Positions 10,241 to 20,300 of a stretch of 64,000 bases of DNA are shown piece by piece (position 1 is the first letter of the stretch; every line of letters begins with the position of its first letter). Position numbers and translations under genes: made by a program. The stretch comes from Acanthosepion lycidas (Eukaryota; Mollusca; Cephalopoda; Sepiida; Sepiidae), in contig OZ010574.1 of the NCBI GenBank assembly GCA_963932145.1, positions 61,428,166 through 61,492,165 of the forward strand, read 5' to 3'. The notes beneath the pieces were generated by a model, which worked only from the letters and a program-made list of their open reading frames with translations, ran no database searches and was not told the DNA's origin.

Positions 10241-10284
10241 ATATACAAAACTTGATGCAGAGGTGCAGTAATTGTTGGATTACC

Positions 10285-10447
10285 TGTTTATTCGATGTAA
10301 CAGCCTTCAGCTATAATGATGTATTCAGTGTAAAAGCTGAGTCGTTGACATGCACGCATCACATAGTCTGTATTGATATTCAGTGAATCAGTCGTATTGT
10401 AGGGACGTTGATCAGTCTCTCGTTCAACAACGCTCCACATGTTATAG
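10285..10447 (-). pseudogene. Mariner-family transposase relic, C-terminal piece
   Basis: Minus-strand residues DYNMWSVVERETDQRPYNT, then ACQRLSFY and AEGCYIE, match the C-terminus seen at 49930-50125 (DYYMWGAVEPETNQTSCST, ... VEANGDFIE). This is the end of a Tc1/mariner DDE transposase. The N-terminal piece of apparently the same insertion lies at 11760-12209 on the same strand, so the element was split by later insertions. The reading frame is decayed. Confidence 0.6.
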
Positions 10448-10565
10448 TCAAAGAGAAAAGAGTATTGAACGGTTACGTGATATCTGTCCTCCTGTATGGC
10501 AGCGAATGCTGGAAATCTCTTCAAATATGAAGAATAGACTTGAAGCAACAGAAATGGTTAACCAT
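10448..10565 (+). mobile_element. LINE-B relic fragment
   Basis: RLRDICPPVWQRMLEISSN followed by MKNRLEATEMV matches the LINE-B 'CYVTSVLYSSESWTISSKMK' region at 17690-17760 in length and pattern. It starts exactly where the mariner relic homology stops (about 10447), marking the insertion boundary. Confidence 0.55.
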
Positions 10566-10879
10566 GTTCACTATAGACTATGAATATAGAATACAGCGCA
10601 GTACGTGATCTGTTCAAAAAAACAACGTTGAAGATTAATACTCACGAGTCAGACACTCTAATGAATCCGCCTATATCGCCAATACCGCCAGCAGCTGTTC
10701 TGTAATTCTTCAGTCTTCGATATCAAAGGCTGTCAGTGAATATTCGGAAAAAACATGGCCGTCTTTATACACGTCGCATTGAAGATTTTGAGCCTTCTGA
10801 TTGGTTAAGCCTTCTATTGGCGAACTATAAAATGAGTCAGCTCATTTTGGCGAGCTCACTAGTACACCAGGGTACCCAA
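10566..10879. other. Insertion between two LINE-B fragments, unassigned
   Basis: About 310 bp separates the LINE-B fragment ending at EATEMV from its continuation (QKDVEDTMDRTSTEQ). It contains no recognised family and no clear terminal repeats. Confidence 0.35.
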
Positions 10880-11150
10880 AAATTCCAACAGAATTCTACA
10901 GAAAGATGTTGAGGATACCATGGACCGAACATCGACCGAACAACAAGGAGGTTTTAAAGAAAATGGAAACAAAAAGGAAATTAACATTAGGAAGACGCAG
11001 TTGAAATTTCTGGTGCACGTATTGAGGAAGGTGGGCTTAGAAAACCTGATACTCACAGGACAGATTGGGGGGGGAAGGATATACTTGGTAAGCTTGAGTA
11101 AATGGATAGCAGAACACCACTTAGGAGAAACAGATTTTGGGGACACGGTA
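10880..11150 (+). mobile_element. LINE-B relic, C-terminal region
   Basis: Residues include RKTQLKFLVHVLRKVGLENL, ILTGQI and LSKWIAEHHLGE, which match the LINE-B C-terminus at 17870-18020 (RKRQPKFLGHIMRKEGLENL, ILTGRIEG). This belongs to an RTE-like non-LTR retrotransposon protein downstream of the RT domain. One frame is retained for 60-plus residues, but the catalytic region is absent. Confidence 0.65.
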
Positions 11151-11329
11151 CATAAAAGTGGAAGAGTTAGATGGTCACATGTTTGGTGTTATGTCGTTGC
11201 ACAGATTGGCCACAGCTTTGGGAGCAGTTTCCAGAACTGTTTCCAGAACCACAATTTAACCAGCAGAAATCAAACGAAGATCCTGCTGGAAAATTTTTTA
11301 ATATTTGTTTTTATTTCTATATTTTTTGA

Positions 11330-11645
11330 GATCAGGTATTGTTATTATTTACATTGTTTGGACTCTTGTACACATCTTTATTGTTATGTTCACGACGTTT
11401 CGGCCGTTGTACGCTCCGGCCTTCTTCAGATGATTGGAATTTCGAACTGAACCCTTTATTTCGTCCACCGGGGAAGATTCTTCTAGTTCCAAGTGCCATG
11501 CCACTTTCGGGTGTCTCAGCTATCTCCCTATAACTCAACTTTCCAAGTTTCTGTTCACCAGTACCGTAGTCAGATATTGAACTCACAACTCTCTGGGTCA
11601 AGTCACTGGATCCAACCAACACTTTTATCCACTGGGCCATTGAGA
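11330..11645 (-). repeat. SINE-G copy 2, minus orientation
   Basis: The minus strand shows the head (GGCCCAGTGGATAAAAGTG at about 11640 and a B-box-like GTTGTGAGTTCAATA), then the body with CTGAAGA, GGCCG/CGGCC and GAAACGTC at 11391-11434, and the tail ending near 11330. Stem II is fully paired in this copy. It lies inside the gap that splits the mariner relic. Confidence 0.6.
11391..11434 (-). ncRNA. Hammerhead-ribozyme-like motif in SINE-G copy 2
   Basis: Minus strand: TCAT, CTGAAGA, A, GGCCG, a loop of ten bases, CGGCC, GAAAC, GTC, GTGA. Stem II is a perfect five-pair GC helix. Stem I pairs over four positions with one G-U. The extra A before stem II is present as in the other copies. Confidence 0.45.
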
Positions 11646-11759
11646 ACAGTGAAAAATGTTTTGTGGCAGAAAAATGTTTTCCATACTCATCACTCCTAAA
11701 ACCCATAACAAAGGCGAGAAACTTGGTAAAGGAGCGGGGGACATCGAAGACTGCCCACG

Positions 11760-12209
11760 TGACTACTTGCTATTACACTGTTTCCCTTTTTGATCCTGGT
11801 TGAGTTTTTCGTCTGAAAAAACAAAAAAACAGTCTATGCCAGGTAGTTCTAAATGTTTCAATTCGTTCAGTAATCGTTTCGCTCAGAGCAACCATTGTTA
11901 TTTTGCGTGTGCAGCCTTTTTCCTCATCACGTATGACTTGTACCGAATGTCTTCATGCGCCAAATTTCGAATTCTGCCCTCTGACACCTGGAGATCTCTG
12001 GCAATGACCCCCGTGCTCGACACTTCCCCAATGGAGGCTTCCAATTCCTTCCGAACCTTGTAAACAAACGACCTGGCGACTTCCACAAAAAAAAAAACAA
12101 TCCTAACATCGCCGTGATTCGCGTGTATCACAAAAAGTACAGCCTGTCGTTTCAACTCATTCGTTAACTGATATTTTGTCTTTGATGTTCTAAAACTATA
12201 AAAGCACAT
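11760..12209 (-). pseudogene. Mariner-family transposase relic, N-terminal and central piece
   Basis: The minus strand has an N-terminal helix-turn-helix-like region (TNELKRQAVLFVIHANHG ... VARSFVYKVRKELE), then ARDLQVSEGRIRNLAHEDIR with YKSY, the second helix-turn-helix and linker of this transposase type. A frameshift follows near 11860, after which FSDEK with NQDQK (about 11830-11795) matches the first catalytic-aspartate motif. The C-terminal piece is at 10285-10447. Several frame changes make it non-functional. Confidence 0.65.
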
Positions 12210-12662
12210 TGATAAACTATCACACCACTACAGGCGCGCAATCACATGCCGTCAAATCCATTACGCTCCCTGTATTCTCACTTGGAAAAGAGAACTCAAA
12301 GTACTCAAAGGAGTTCTTATAAAAAGAAACAGCCCACATTAAACACATCTTGGGTGACTTAGGGGCACGACCGTATCATGTAACCCGAAACGATGATTTT
12401 TTAACGTTTGTCACTTGTCACTTGGCACAATTAAATTACACTGAGTAAATCATTATATATAAACCAGTCTCGTAAAATGTTAGTTAAATATTAAAATTGT
12501 ACCATTTATCAAAACTGTCTAAGAGAAAGCTGGTAATAAAAAAAACTTCTTAAACTGATAAAATTAACTTTCTCCATAATAAATTGAAAGTACGAGAACT
12601 AAAAACATTACGAACTTTGGATAAGCATAAATTTGACCAGCCTTATAGTAACTTATAAAGAA
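12190..12662 (-). repeat. Arm of the ~1.15-kb inverted repeat (partner 3903-4370)
   Basis: Reverse complement of 3903-4370, including the TAACCCGAAACGATG area and the CATTACGCTCCCTG area. It leads directly into the transposase relic on the minus strand, so it probably holds the 5' region of that mariner. Confidence 0.6.
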
Positions 12663-13330
12663 CTAGCAGTAGAGCCCGGCGTTGCCCGGGGATGTAACAG
12701 TAAGAGATAGATAGACTGAAAAATAAAATTGACAAAGATTATTGTTTAAGGTTGACGGACACGCATGTCTTAATTAGTTTTTTTTGTTTTGTTTTGTTTT
12801 TTACGAATTAGTCAAACCCAAACTCAAACAAAAACATTGTTTTCAATCGTTATGAGTCTACCGATTGAATAGAATTTTATTATAAACAATTGTCTTGTAA
12901 ATGGAATTTTTAAAGCATTCTGAATGTAAAAATAAAGAAAAATTGTGCAAGACAATAAGAAACACTACCTACCTACCAAAAAATAGTGAAGTTTTGTTGA
13001 AACTGTTTGAAAAATGTAGGAAATCCGATCCCATATATAAACGAACACACACACACACACACACGCAAAAACAACCTGGGTTTCATAATAAGTATAACTC
13101 GATATAAGTTGCCCCCATTTCATTAATGCCTCTTAATCGTATTTTGTTAAATTGATTTCGTGCAAAAGCAATTGTGTTTTTCCAATTTTTGGAGCTGTCA
13201 GAACCACCGCAAGGTAATTTTACGTAGTCCTGTGATGTTTTGTTGAAATCGGTTGAAAAATGAAGGAAATCCGATCCAATATATAAACGAACAAACACAC
13301 ACACACAACCTGGGTTTTATAAGTATGATA
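12663..13330 (-). mobile_element. Helitron-like non-autonomous element, inverted copy
   Basis: Minus-strand equivalent of 3205-3902, ending with the GC hairpin and CTAG at 12663-12666, with T beyond. The internal ATCGGTTGAAAAATG and GATCCAATATATAAACG pieces are shared, and two (CA)n runs occur as in the plus-strand copy. Confidence 0.5.
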
Positions 13331-14333
13331 GAATTCATCGAGTGATTTGTAGGTTAATGCACCTTCAAAATTTTGTTTGCGAAAGGATTTCGCCATTTTA
13401 TATCATTAACTTTACTAATCAACTTTCTGTATGATTCATTGTAATAATATGTAATAATATTTATATCATCAAACCTATAAAAAAATAACCTTCCATCTTT
13501 CAGACGTGCAAACCAAATATAAACGGAAAAAAATGATACCGGGTTAAATTCAACAGGTACAGATATCGTATTAATGAAGAGGGGGAAAGAGAAAGAAAAG
13601 GAAAGTTTGTAATTTATGAACATGTAATGGTGGCGGAGCGGCGGGGAGAAAAGAAGAAGAACATTTGAGGAACATTTGAAGAACATTCTCAGTAAACTTT
13701 AAAGTTTCAGATGACCTGATTTAATATGACATTACGCAACACTGTTGCATTTTGATTTAGAAATTGAATGAAAATATTGTTAACTCAATGGGAGTTAAGA
13801 AACACTGTCTGTGTCACTTACTAGCTAAGCATCTGATGTATATATATTTAATTTAACAAACTATTATAAATTTATCTAAAAAATAGTGTTTGGTTAAAGA
13901 TTTTTTAAAAAAATATTCAGAACTCAGCAAAAGATTTAGAATAGTATAAGTTACTAATATAATTCCCCAAGAGATTTAAATTAAATTACTCGTACGATTG
14001 AAATAAATAATTAGTCATTATTAAAGCATCCAGCGAAACTTAGTTTATTCTATTTATATTGATGTATATATTTTAAGAGGGTACGGAGGTACTTTAAATT
14101 AAAAGTAAAATAAATGGGATCTTAATTCTCCAGTGTGTGTGTGTGTGTATGAGATCCTATTTCATGTAGATACACAAAATTTTGTTTTTATTTATCATCA
14201 CTTGCCTTGATAAAGACAAATGACAAAACGCGTCGGCAAGGACTTAGTACTATTTTCCGTTTGTCTATTTTATTAAATTTGTCTTCTCTACAGATTTATT
14301 CTGAGAACTTTAACACGCGTACACACGCACCCC

Positions 14334-14335
<2 letters not shown>
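13331..14335. other. Intergenic, nothing recognised except a possible Penelope-like scrap
   Basis: AT-rich sequence. Near 14207-14235 the order TTGATAAAG, ACAAATGACA, AAACGCGTCGG resembles a segment at 49223-49267. No gene or transposon terminus is otherwise supported. Confidence 0.3.

Positions 14336-14401
<66 letters not shown>
14336..14401. repeat. (TA)n microsatellite
   Basis: Uninterrupted TA dinucleotides for about 66 bp. Confidence 0.95.
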
Positions 14402-14404
<3 letters not shown>

Positions 14405-14768
14405 GATAAATCAAACGACCAGATATAAGCAACCGTATACGCGCGTGTTGTCGTGCATAGACAGGCAAGCAAAGAAATAATCATCCAATTTATTTATGAG
14501 GTGTAAACATAACAGTGCTCGATGTGGTTAGGCAGAGCAAAGATATATATTAATAAATATACATATTCATATATCTACATTTTGGTCTGCAACTGTCCCA
14601 GCTCATCGGGCACATATTATGCTTATAATATATATTTTGTCAATAAGATATACTTTTTATGTTTATAAGATATGCTTATGATTATAAGATATACTTCGTG
14701 CCCGATGAGATGTAAAACCAGTGAAACTTAAGCCGCACACCTAAAAGTAGGTATTTGTATATATATAT

Positions 14769-14839
14769 CCCGGCGTGCCTAACCGCTCGGCCACAACCTT
14801 GCCAGCCGAACGATCCTTTAAATGTTATTTAATACTGTC

Positions 14840-14929
<90 letters not shown>

Positions 14930-15043
14930 CAGTATTAAATAACTGTCTTTAATATATATATATATATATTAAAGACAATATTAAATAACATTTAAAGGAT
15001 CGCTCGGCTGGCAAGGTTGTGGCCGAGCGGTTAGGCACGCCGG
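14769..15043. repeat. Inverted pair of tRNA-like SINE heads around (TA)n
   Basis: The left arm (about 14769-14850) and right arm (about 14963-15043) are reverse complements with a few differences. Each contains GTGGCCGAGCGGTTAGGC, an A-box-like tRNA segment. The centre is a (TA)n run of about 80 bp plus a smaller nested inverted copy of the TTAAATAACTGTCTTTAAT segment. The arms could form a long cruciform or hairpin. Confidence 0.7.
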
Positions 15044-15240
15044 GCTAAATGGCGGTTCCGTATGGGATGCAGGTTCGAATCCTGTCAAAGAAAGAACATT
15101 TTCTATTAAAATTTCTCGGACATTCAAGCCGGTAAATGTTATTTAATACTGTTTATTATAAACAGAGTATTTACTTAAATACTTGTATCTATAAAAAGAA
15201 CGTTAAACATAAAAAATGTCTTTAATAAATAAATTGTTGG
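15005..15240 (+). repeat. tRNA-derived SINE (SINE-L), plus copy
   Basis: The head has an A-box-like TGGCCGAGCGGTTAGGC and a B box GGTTCGAATCC at about 15071, as in Leu/Ser tRNAs. The acceptor arms do not pair and no 7-base anticodon loop forms, so it is not a functional tRNA. The body (TTCTCGGACATTCA, GGTAAATGTTATTTAATACTG, TTTATTATAAACAG) recurs at 44525-44710. Confidence 0.6.
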
Positions 15241-15258
15241 ACTTTGTCCATTTCTTAA

Positions 15259-15268
<10 letters not shown>

Positions 15269-15297
<29 letters not shown>
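15269..15297. repeat. (TA)n microsatellite
   Basis: A short TA run following (GT)n at the end of the SINE-L copy. Confidence 0.9.
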
Positions 15298-15299
<2 letters not shown>

Positions 15300-15714
15300 G
15301 AAGGTGTATAAATAAGTCTGTGGCCTGCCAGGTATTAGCTGAATTTTGATTTTGTTTTTTTTTATTATATAACGTTCGATCTTTATAACTGATATTCAAC
15401 ATTGAATATACGGATTTAGCAAGGAAGGATATTATATTGGAATATAAATTCTTCTGCACAAGTGATTTGTTTCTTTTTTTCATTATTAGACTACAGAAAT
15501 ATTGATTTACTTACGCATAATAATCATCATTATTTATGAAAAAGGGCAAGAAATACTACAGAGGCATAGCGGTAAATGACGGACAAACCGTGACTTCTGA
15601 GTGGTGCGTCCGATCAGCATTTTTTATCAACACCGAGAAATTACGATGGTTTGTAATGATGTAATGCATTTTGAATATTTCCTTTATTCATTGATTTTTT
15701 AAAATTATTTTCAG

Positions 15715-15855
15715 ACATCTTGGCACGGAAAGATACAGAAGAGACAAAAATGACGGGCAAAGAAGTATCGAAACGCACAAATACAACAAGCGGCTCGAAA
15801 ATGACGAAGGATACGTCATCCAGTGGGACCATTGTCTCAACGACTGGATCAACAG
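15715..15855 (+). CDS. Possible host exon encoding a Ser/Thr-rich segment
   Basis: A 141-bp open segment is bounded by a plausible acceptor (TTTTAAAATTATTTTCAG, ending 15714) and donor (AACAG followed by GTAAAT at 15856). Both boundaries are phase 1, so it would be a symmetrical exon. It would encode about 47 residues that are hydrophilic and rich in Ser, Thr and Lys (for example SKRTNTTSGSKMTKD, then STTGSTG), like a linker. No domain is recognised and no neighbouring exon could be linked to it. It could be chance; the splice sites are the main support. Confidence 0.25.
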
Positions 15856-16174
15856 GTAAATTAACGATATTTTTCGTTGTTTACTTTAATTTTACTCTTT
15901 TTAAACTGATTATTCCTAATGGAGTTGGCGTAAATGTTGTAAATTCGGTTAAATTCTGTCAGGAATATACAAATATATCACTAAATGCAACAACAGTTTT
16001 AATGTCATGACACAAAAACTGAAATGATCAAAAGAAGAATTTAATTGAGATTATAGCAAGAATTCTATACCCGAAAAGTTATTTAATTAATTAAATTACT
16101 TGTAGCGTCAATATCTTGAACAGCAAACGGCCGCAATTTCCACTGAGATCTATCTTGGGAAAACCTGGAACCAG

Positions 16175-16372
16175 TTAATATTTCTTACCTCCATACTTAT
16201 TTACCCGTACTGTGTCATTTAGAAGGACCCATTCGTCTTCTGCAGCCTTGTGGTATCCATTTAAGAACAACTTTGGCTGACCGACAGGTACTCGCAGGAT
16301 ATTGATGGTGATCTGATTGCATCTACCTGCCACAATTACACGAAGTTTTCTAGAATTTACACGTCTTGGCAC
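16175..16372 (-). other. Open frame of 65 codons, unassigned
   Basis: The minus strand is open and encodes a mixed-composition peptide (INILRVPVGQPKLFLNGYHK, then AEDEWVLLNDTVRV) that looks less biased than most frames here. It starts at GTG with an in-frame stop shortly upstream. I do not recognise it. It may be a terminal exon or transposon scrap. Confidence 0.15.
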
Positions 16373-16479
16373 TTCTTCGTTCCTAGTTCCATCTCACCAA
16401 GACTGCTTCAGGATTTTACGAAGGCATCTTAAATGGAACACAACTAAGATTTTAATGAATTTTGTTGATCTTCATTAAT

Positions 16480-16481
16480 TA

Positions 16482-16573
<92 letters not shown>

Positions 16574-16574
16574 G
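16480..16574. repeat. (TTA)n/(TAA)n microsatellite
   Basis: A TTA run switches to a TAA run, making a trinucleotide inverted repeat immediately before a LINE-C relic. Confidence 0.9.
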
Positions 16575-16998
16575 GTTGCAGAGATAAGACCTATAACAAT
16601 TTTATGGGACTTAACAAGACACACAGACAGAAAAATCAAAGCTAATCGCCCAAACATCGTGATCAAAGACCACAAAAACAGAATGTGTTTTCTTATTGAT
16701 ATGGCAGTCCTTGCAGATTGTAATGTATCTTTAAAGATTTTTAAACAGAACTATCAAAACACACGGATATTGTTGTGGAAATCTAAAAAATGTGGCACAT
16801 GTGGGCATCAATAATTTAAGTTGTAGTTGGAGCCCTCGGATTGATTGGAAAAGCTTCCGACAAACCCATTGAAGGGATTTCTGGCAGTCCATACCTTAAA
16901 TACAAAAAATTGTACTCACAAGTACAACTCACATTACGAAGAGCTTTATCTATATATAATCTGTGCGTTCTTAGGAGATTTTTTTGGTGGTGGGCGGG

Positions 16999-16999
<1 letters not shown>
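16575..16999 (+). mobile_element. LINE-C relic: restriction-like endonuclease C-terminus
   Basis: Plus-strand frames give IKANRPNIVIKDHKNRM, FLIDMAVLADCNVS, and after a frameshift VGALGLIGKASDKPIEG with PYLKYKKLY. The [RK]PD/N ... ID pattern is the PD-(D/E)XK-like core found at the C-terminus of RLE-bearing non-LTR retrotransposons (R2/R4-like). The last frame ends LRRALSIYNLC and runs into (TAA)n. The aspartate of RPD is an asparagine here, so the endonuclease would be dead. Confidence 0.6.
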
Positions 17000-17055
<56 letters not shown>

Positions 17056-17056
17056 T
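17000..17056 (+). repeat. (TAA)n tail of a LINE-C copy
   Basis: Trinucleotide run directly after the LINE-C coding remnant, as at 35538-35577 and 34195-34266. Confidence 0.85.
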
Positions 17057-17224
17057 AACTAGTTTTAAACCGGGAAAATTTCATGGTTTTGCTACTTGAA
17101 TTTTCTGATGAAAATTGACTGTTTATGGCTGATATTCTGTTTTCTGAATTCTACTCGGTTTTTAGCACCAAATGCATGCGGCTGTGGTATTCTTTTTTTT
17201 TTTAATTTTCTCCTTCATTTTGGG

Positions 17225-18120
17225 TATATTAATAACATTAGATACGCAGACGACACAGTACTGATAGCAGACACAGAAATTAAATTACAAAATCTCCTAC
17301 AGAAGGTAGCGACGGAGAGTGAGAAGAAAGGCCTAAGCATAAACTATTAGGTTGGTGCAAAAATAATGACGTAATAATGTCGTTTTTTGACGTATTTTTA
17401 ACGTCAAAAAACGACATTATTACGTCATTATTTTTGCACCAACCTAATACAAGAAGCCGGAGTGAATGGTCGTCAGTAAGAGGATGAGCCCGAAATACGA
17501 TTTTCAGGTCGGGAACACTAGAATCAGGCAGACGTGGAAGTTTAAATATCTGGGAAGCGTCTTGACAGAGGACGGTAAGTGATACACGTAGATCCGTAGG
17601 CGTATTAGGATGGCCAAGGACGCATTCCAAAAGCTGGGCAGAGTATTGCGAGACAGGAGAATTTCTTTGTTACCAAAGAAAAGAATACTGAACTGTTACG
17701 TGACCTCTGTCCTTTATAGCAGCGAATCTTGGACAATTTCCTCAAAGATGAAGAAGGGACGGAGATGTGGTTCTACAGAAAGATGCTAAGGATATCATGG
17801 ACCGAGCGTGTGAGCAACGATGAGATTTTAAAGAGGTTGAAAACAAAGAGGAGGCTTATAATTAATGTCAGGAAGAGACAGCCGAAGTTTCTGGGACACA
17901 TAATGAGGAAGGAGGGCCTGGAGAATCTGATACTCACGGGTCGAATAGAGGGAAAGAGAGACAAGGGAAAACAACGCGTGACATACCTGGCGGGCTTAAG
18001 CAAGTGGATGACATAACGTGGTCTGGGAGAAGAAGCAGAGGGAAGGAACTTCTTGAGAGCTGCAAGGGATAGAGGGAGATGGAGAGCCATGATCAACTAC
18101 GTCCTGAACGGACATGGTGC
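17225..18120 (+). mobile_element. LINE-B relic with RT motif, split by a MITE
   Basis: From INNIRYADDTVLIADTEIKL (17230) the RT motif C YADD is intact, followed by LLQKVATESEKKGLSINY. A MITE at 17347-17447 interrupts the frame. After it come YDFQVGNTRIRQTWKFKYLG with SVLTEDG, RRRIRMAKDAFQKLGRVL, NCYVTSVLYSSESW, MWFYRKMLRISWTERV, and RKRQPKFLGHIMRKEGLENL to MIN.VLNGHGA. This is the RT and C-terminal part of an RTE-like non-LTR element. Stops at about 17580 and frameshifts near 17740 make it a pseudogene. It ends in a (GAAA)n tail. Confidence 0.75.
17347..17447. mobile_element. Palindromic mariner-type MITE, copy 2, inside LINE-B
   Basis: The 101-bp inverted repeat begins TTAGGTTGGTGCAAAAATAA and ends CCAACCTAA. 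TA at 17345-17346 and 17448-17449 is the target duplication. Removing the element and one TA restores the codon sequence across the site (INY followed by KKPE), which shows a clean insertion into the LINE. Confidence 0.95.
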
Positions 18121-18153
18121 ATAAAAAGAAAGAAAGAAAGAAAGAAAGAAAGA
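18121..18153 (+). repeat. (GAAA)n tail of LINE-B
   Basis: AAAG tetranucleotides directly follow the LINE-B end (GGACATGGTGCATAA), consistent with a simple-sequence 3' tail of an RTE-like element. Confidence 0.85.
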
Positions 18154-18960
18154 AGTATTCCATCTCCTTCGCTGAACCCTAAGTATTTATACGTTTTTTT
18201 TTGTTTTGTTTTTTTTGTTTGTTTTTTTGTTGCCTCCCCCCCCTTCATTTTTGTGACAAAATCTGGATCTATTGAGTGTGTTTCGGCAATTATCCCTTTC
18301 TGGAATATTATTTTTGCACGTTTATCTAATCCGAAGCCCATACCGATGTCACCACTGAAAAAATTTACAGCATTAAGGAGACCTTTCAAGTAATTGCCGT
18401 CTTTAACAAAAGGTCGGAGGTCAGCCATGTTGAATAAATGACTAAAGACTTTGCTGTCTATTTTGTACTCACAGGCATTATTGTTTAGTTCATTCGGTAA
18501 GCATAACAAACGTACCGGCAAAATAAAACAATTCAGTCAGGTACTCATTCATGTTCTGCCTATCTTGGGCAAGTCGACCTGATAGAGCCTATCCCACTAA
18601 AGGTCAAAGCCGACGTTTCAAGGCTCGCTTTGGTCACGCAGACCTGACCGTTTATTCAATCGGTAGAACCCAACGTTTTAGCTGTTGACTTCAGTTTAGA
18701 AAGCCCTCCGTTCGGCAACGCCTTACCATCACTGTTCTGATTGCATGCAAATGTATGGAGTTCCGTCTCCCCCGTTGGCCGGTGATATTACAAGAATTTT
18801 TATCCCACTTTAACAGGTCTGGGTTTGTTTGTTTTTTAATTTTGCTGGTTATCTAGCCACATTGCTCATCAAATAAACCGATGCTCTGAACATGTGGCGA
18901 GCAGTACTGGATTACATTGTACCAGCCCCACTTGTAAAGTCACATGATATTGATGAGAAT
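18154..18960. other. Intergenic, unassigned
   Basis: A 142-codon minus-strand frame overlaps the (GAAA)n tail and T/C runs; its distal half (LCLPNELNNNACEYKIDSKV) is of normal composition but unrecognised. No splice-supported gene is evident. Confidence 0.3.
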
Positions 18961-18964
18961 ATAC

Positions 18965-20300
18965 ATCATTCATTTATTCAGTTAGCATATTTTACGCGGC
19001 TGTGATCACCACTCCCCTCCATCTCACAATTGTGGCTCATGGTAACATTCAAGACAGAATAGTGCAATGGCTTGTCGGTTTCTTTTGCATCGGGATGTTA
19101 AGGTGATACCGTCCCTACTCTCAGAGGTGGATTTGTTTTTCGAAATTACCTCCTTCTAGCCTTCGCTTAAAGAGTTAGGACCTAGAAGGAAAAGGCGATA
19201 AGAAGGACACTTCAAAATCAAATGCATTTCCTTCAGTCCAGTTTTATTTAGTTAGCACATTTTGCGCTGCCGCTCTGGTAACCACTCCTCTTCATCTCAC
19301 AACTGTGACAATTTAAGGCAGAATAGTACAATAGCTTCTCGGTTTCTTTTGCATCGCGGATGTTGAGGTTATCCCGTCCCTCTTCTCAGAGGTGGATTTT
19401 GAAATTACCTTCTTCTAGACTTTGCCAAAAGAGGCAGAACATACAAGTAGATGGTTTTAATTCGGTTTTATCCTCCTAGACTGAGTGCCACTCAAGCTAT
19501 AAGACCCAGTCTGTTTTAACCATAGCTAAGGGGAGAGAAGACGGATTCATATCTATCCCAAGGGTATGAGCACCACAATCCTTCCTCATGTAATACTATT
19601 TGTGGGTTTTTATCCCCTGGATGAGTTTCATTTTAATTATGGAACTGTATTAATATTATTTGTAAAGATGAAGTTCATTCAAGGCAGAAATAGTGCAATG
19701 GCTTGCCGGTTTCTTTTGCATCGCGGGTGCCGAGGTTATCCCGTTCCTCCTCTCAGAGGTGGATTTGTTTTTAGAAAATTACCTGCTCCTAGCTTTCGCC
19801 TAAAGAGGTAGGACCTACAAGAAAATGGCGATAAGAAGAAAAATCAAATCCACATCTGAGAGAAGGGACGGGTTAACCTCAACATCCGAAATTCGAACTC
19901 GGCTCTCCGATTCTTCAAACCGAGCCGCTAACCATTGCACCAGCGCCCCAAACAAGGGCATCAAAAATAACATATAAAATCATGTTTACTTATCTTTTCC
20001 TATTCTTAGTTTCACAGAAATTGCATCCATTCGTCAGGAGACTTGATAGTAAAATTACTATTCAGAAACAGAGCATTAACCATTCATTTATTCAGTTAGC
20101 GAATTTTGTGAAACTGTGGTAACCACTTTCCTCCATCTCACAGCTGTGGTTCATTGTGGCATTCAAAGTAAAATAGTGCAATGGCTTGCCGGTTTCTTTT
20201 GCATCGCGGATGTTGAGGTTATCCCGTTCCTCCTCTCAGAAGTTAAACAGGCAAAACCCCCAGATGGTTTGAATTCGGACTTTTCTTTCTCCTAGACTGG
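18965..20300 (-). repeat. Cluster of four related SINE-F copies
   Basis: The segment around AGTGCAATGGCTTG, TTTCTTTTGCATCG, CCCGTCCCTCTTCTCAGAGG occurs at about 19061, 19325, 19692 and 20174, all in one orientation. On the minus strand near 19945-19880 a tRNA-like head is visible: GGCGCTGGTGCAATGGTTAG (A box) and GAGTTCGAATTTC (B box). Spacings of 264, 367 and 482 bp are irregular, so this is a cluster or decayed array, not a strict satellite. Confidence 0.6.

Noticed and set aside
15005..15090. Functional tRNA gene
   Set aside because: A and B boxes are present, but the acceptor arms do not pair, no proper anticodon loop forms, and the body recurs elsewhere as a SINE.
18093..18521. 142-codon minus-strand frame
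   Set aside because: Its C-terminal third is the antisense of a (GAAA)n tail and LINE-B end; the remainder has no recognised domain or splice sites.
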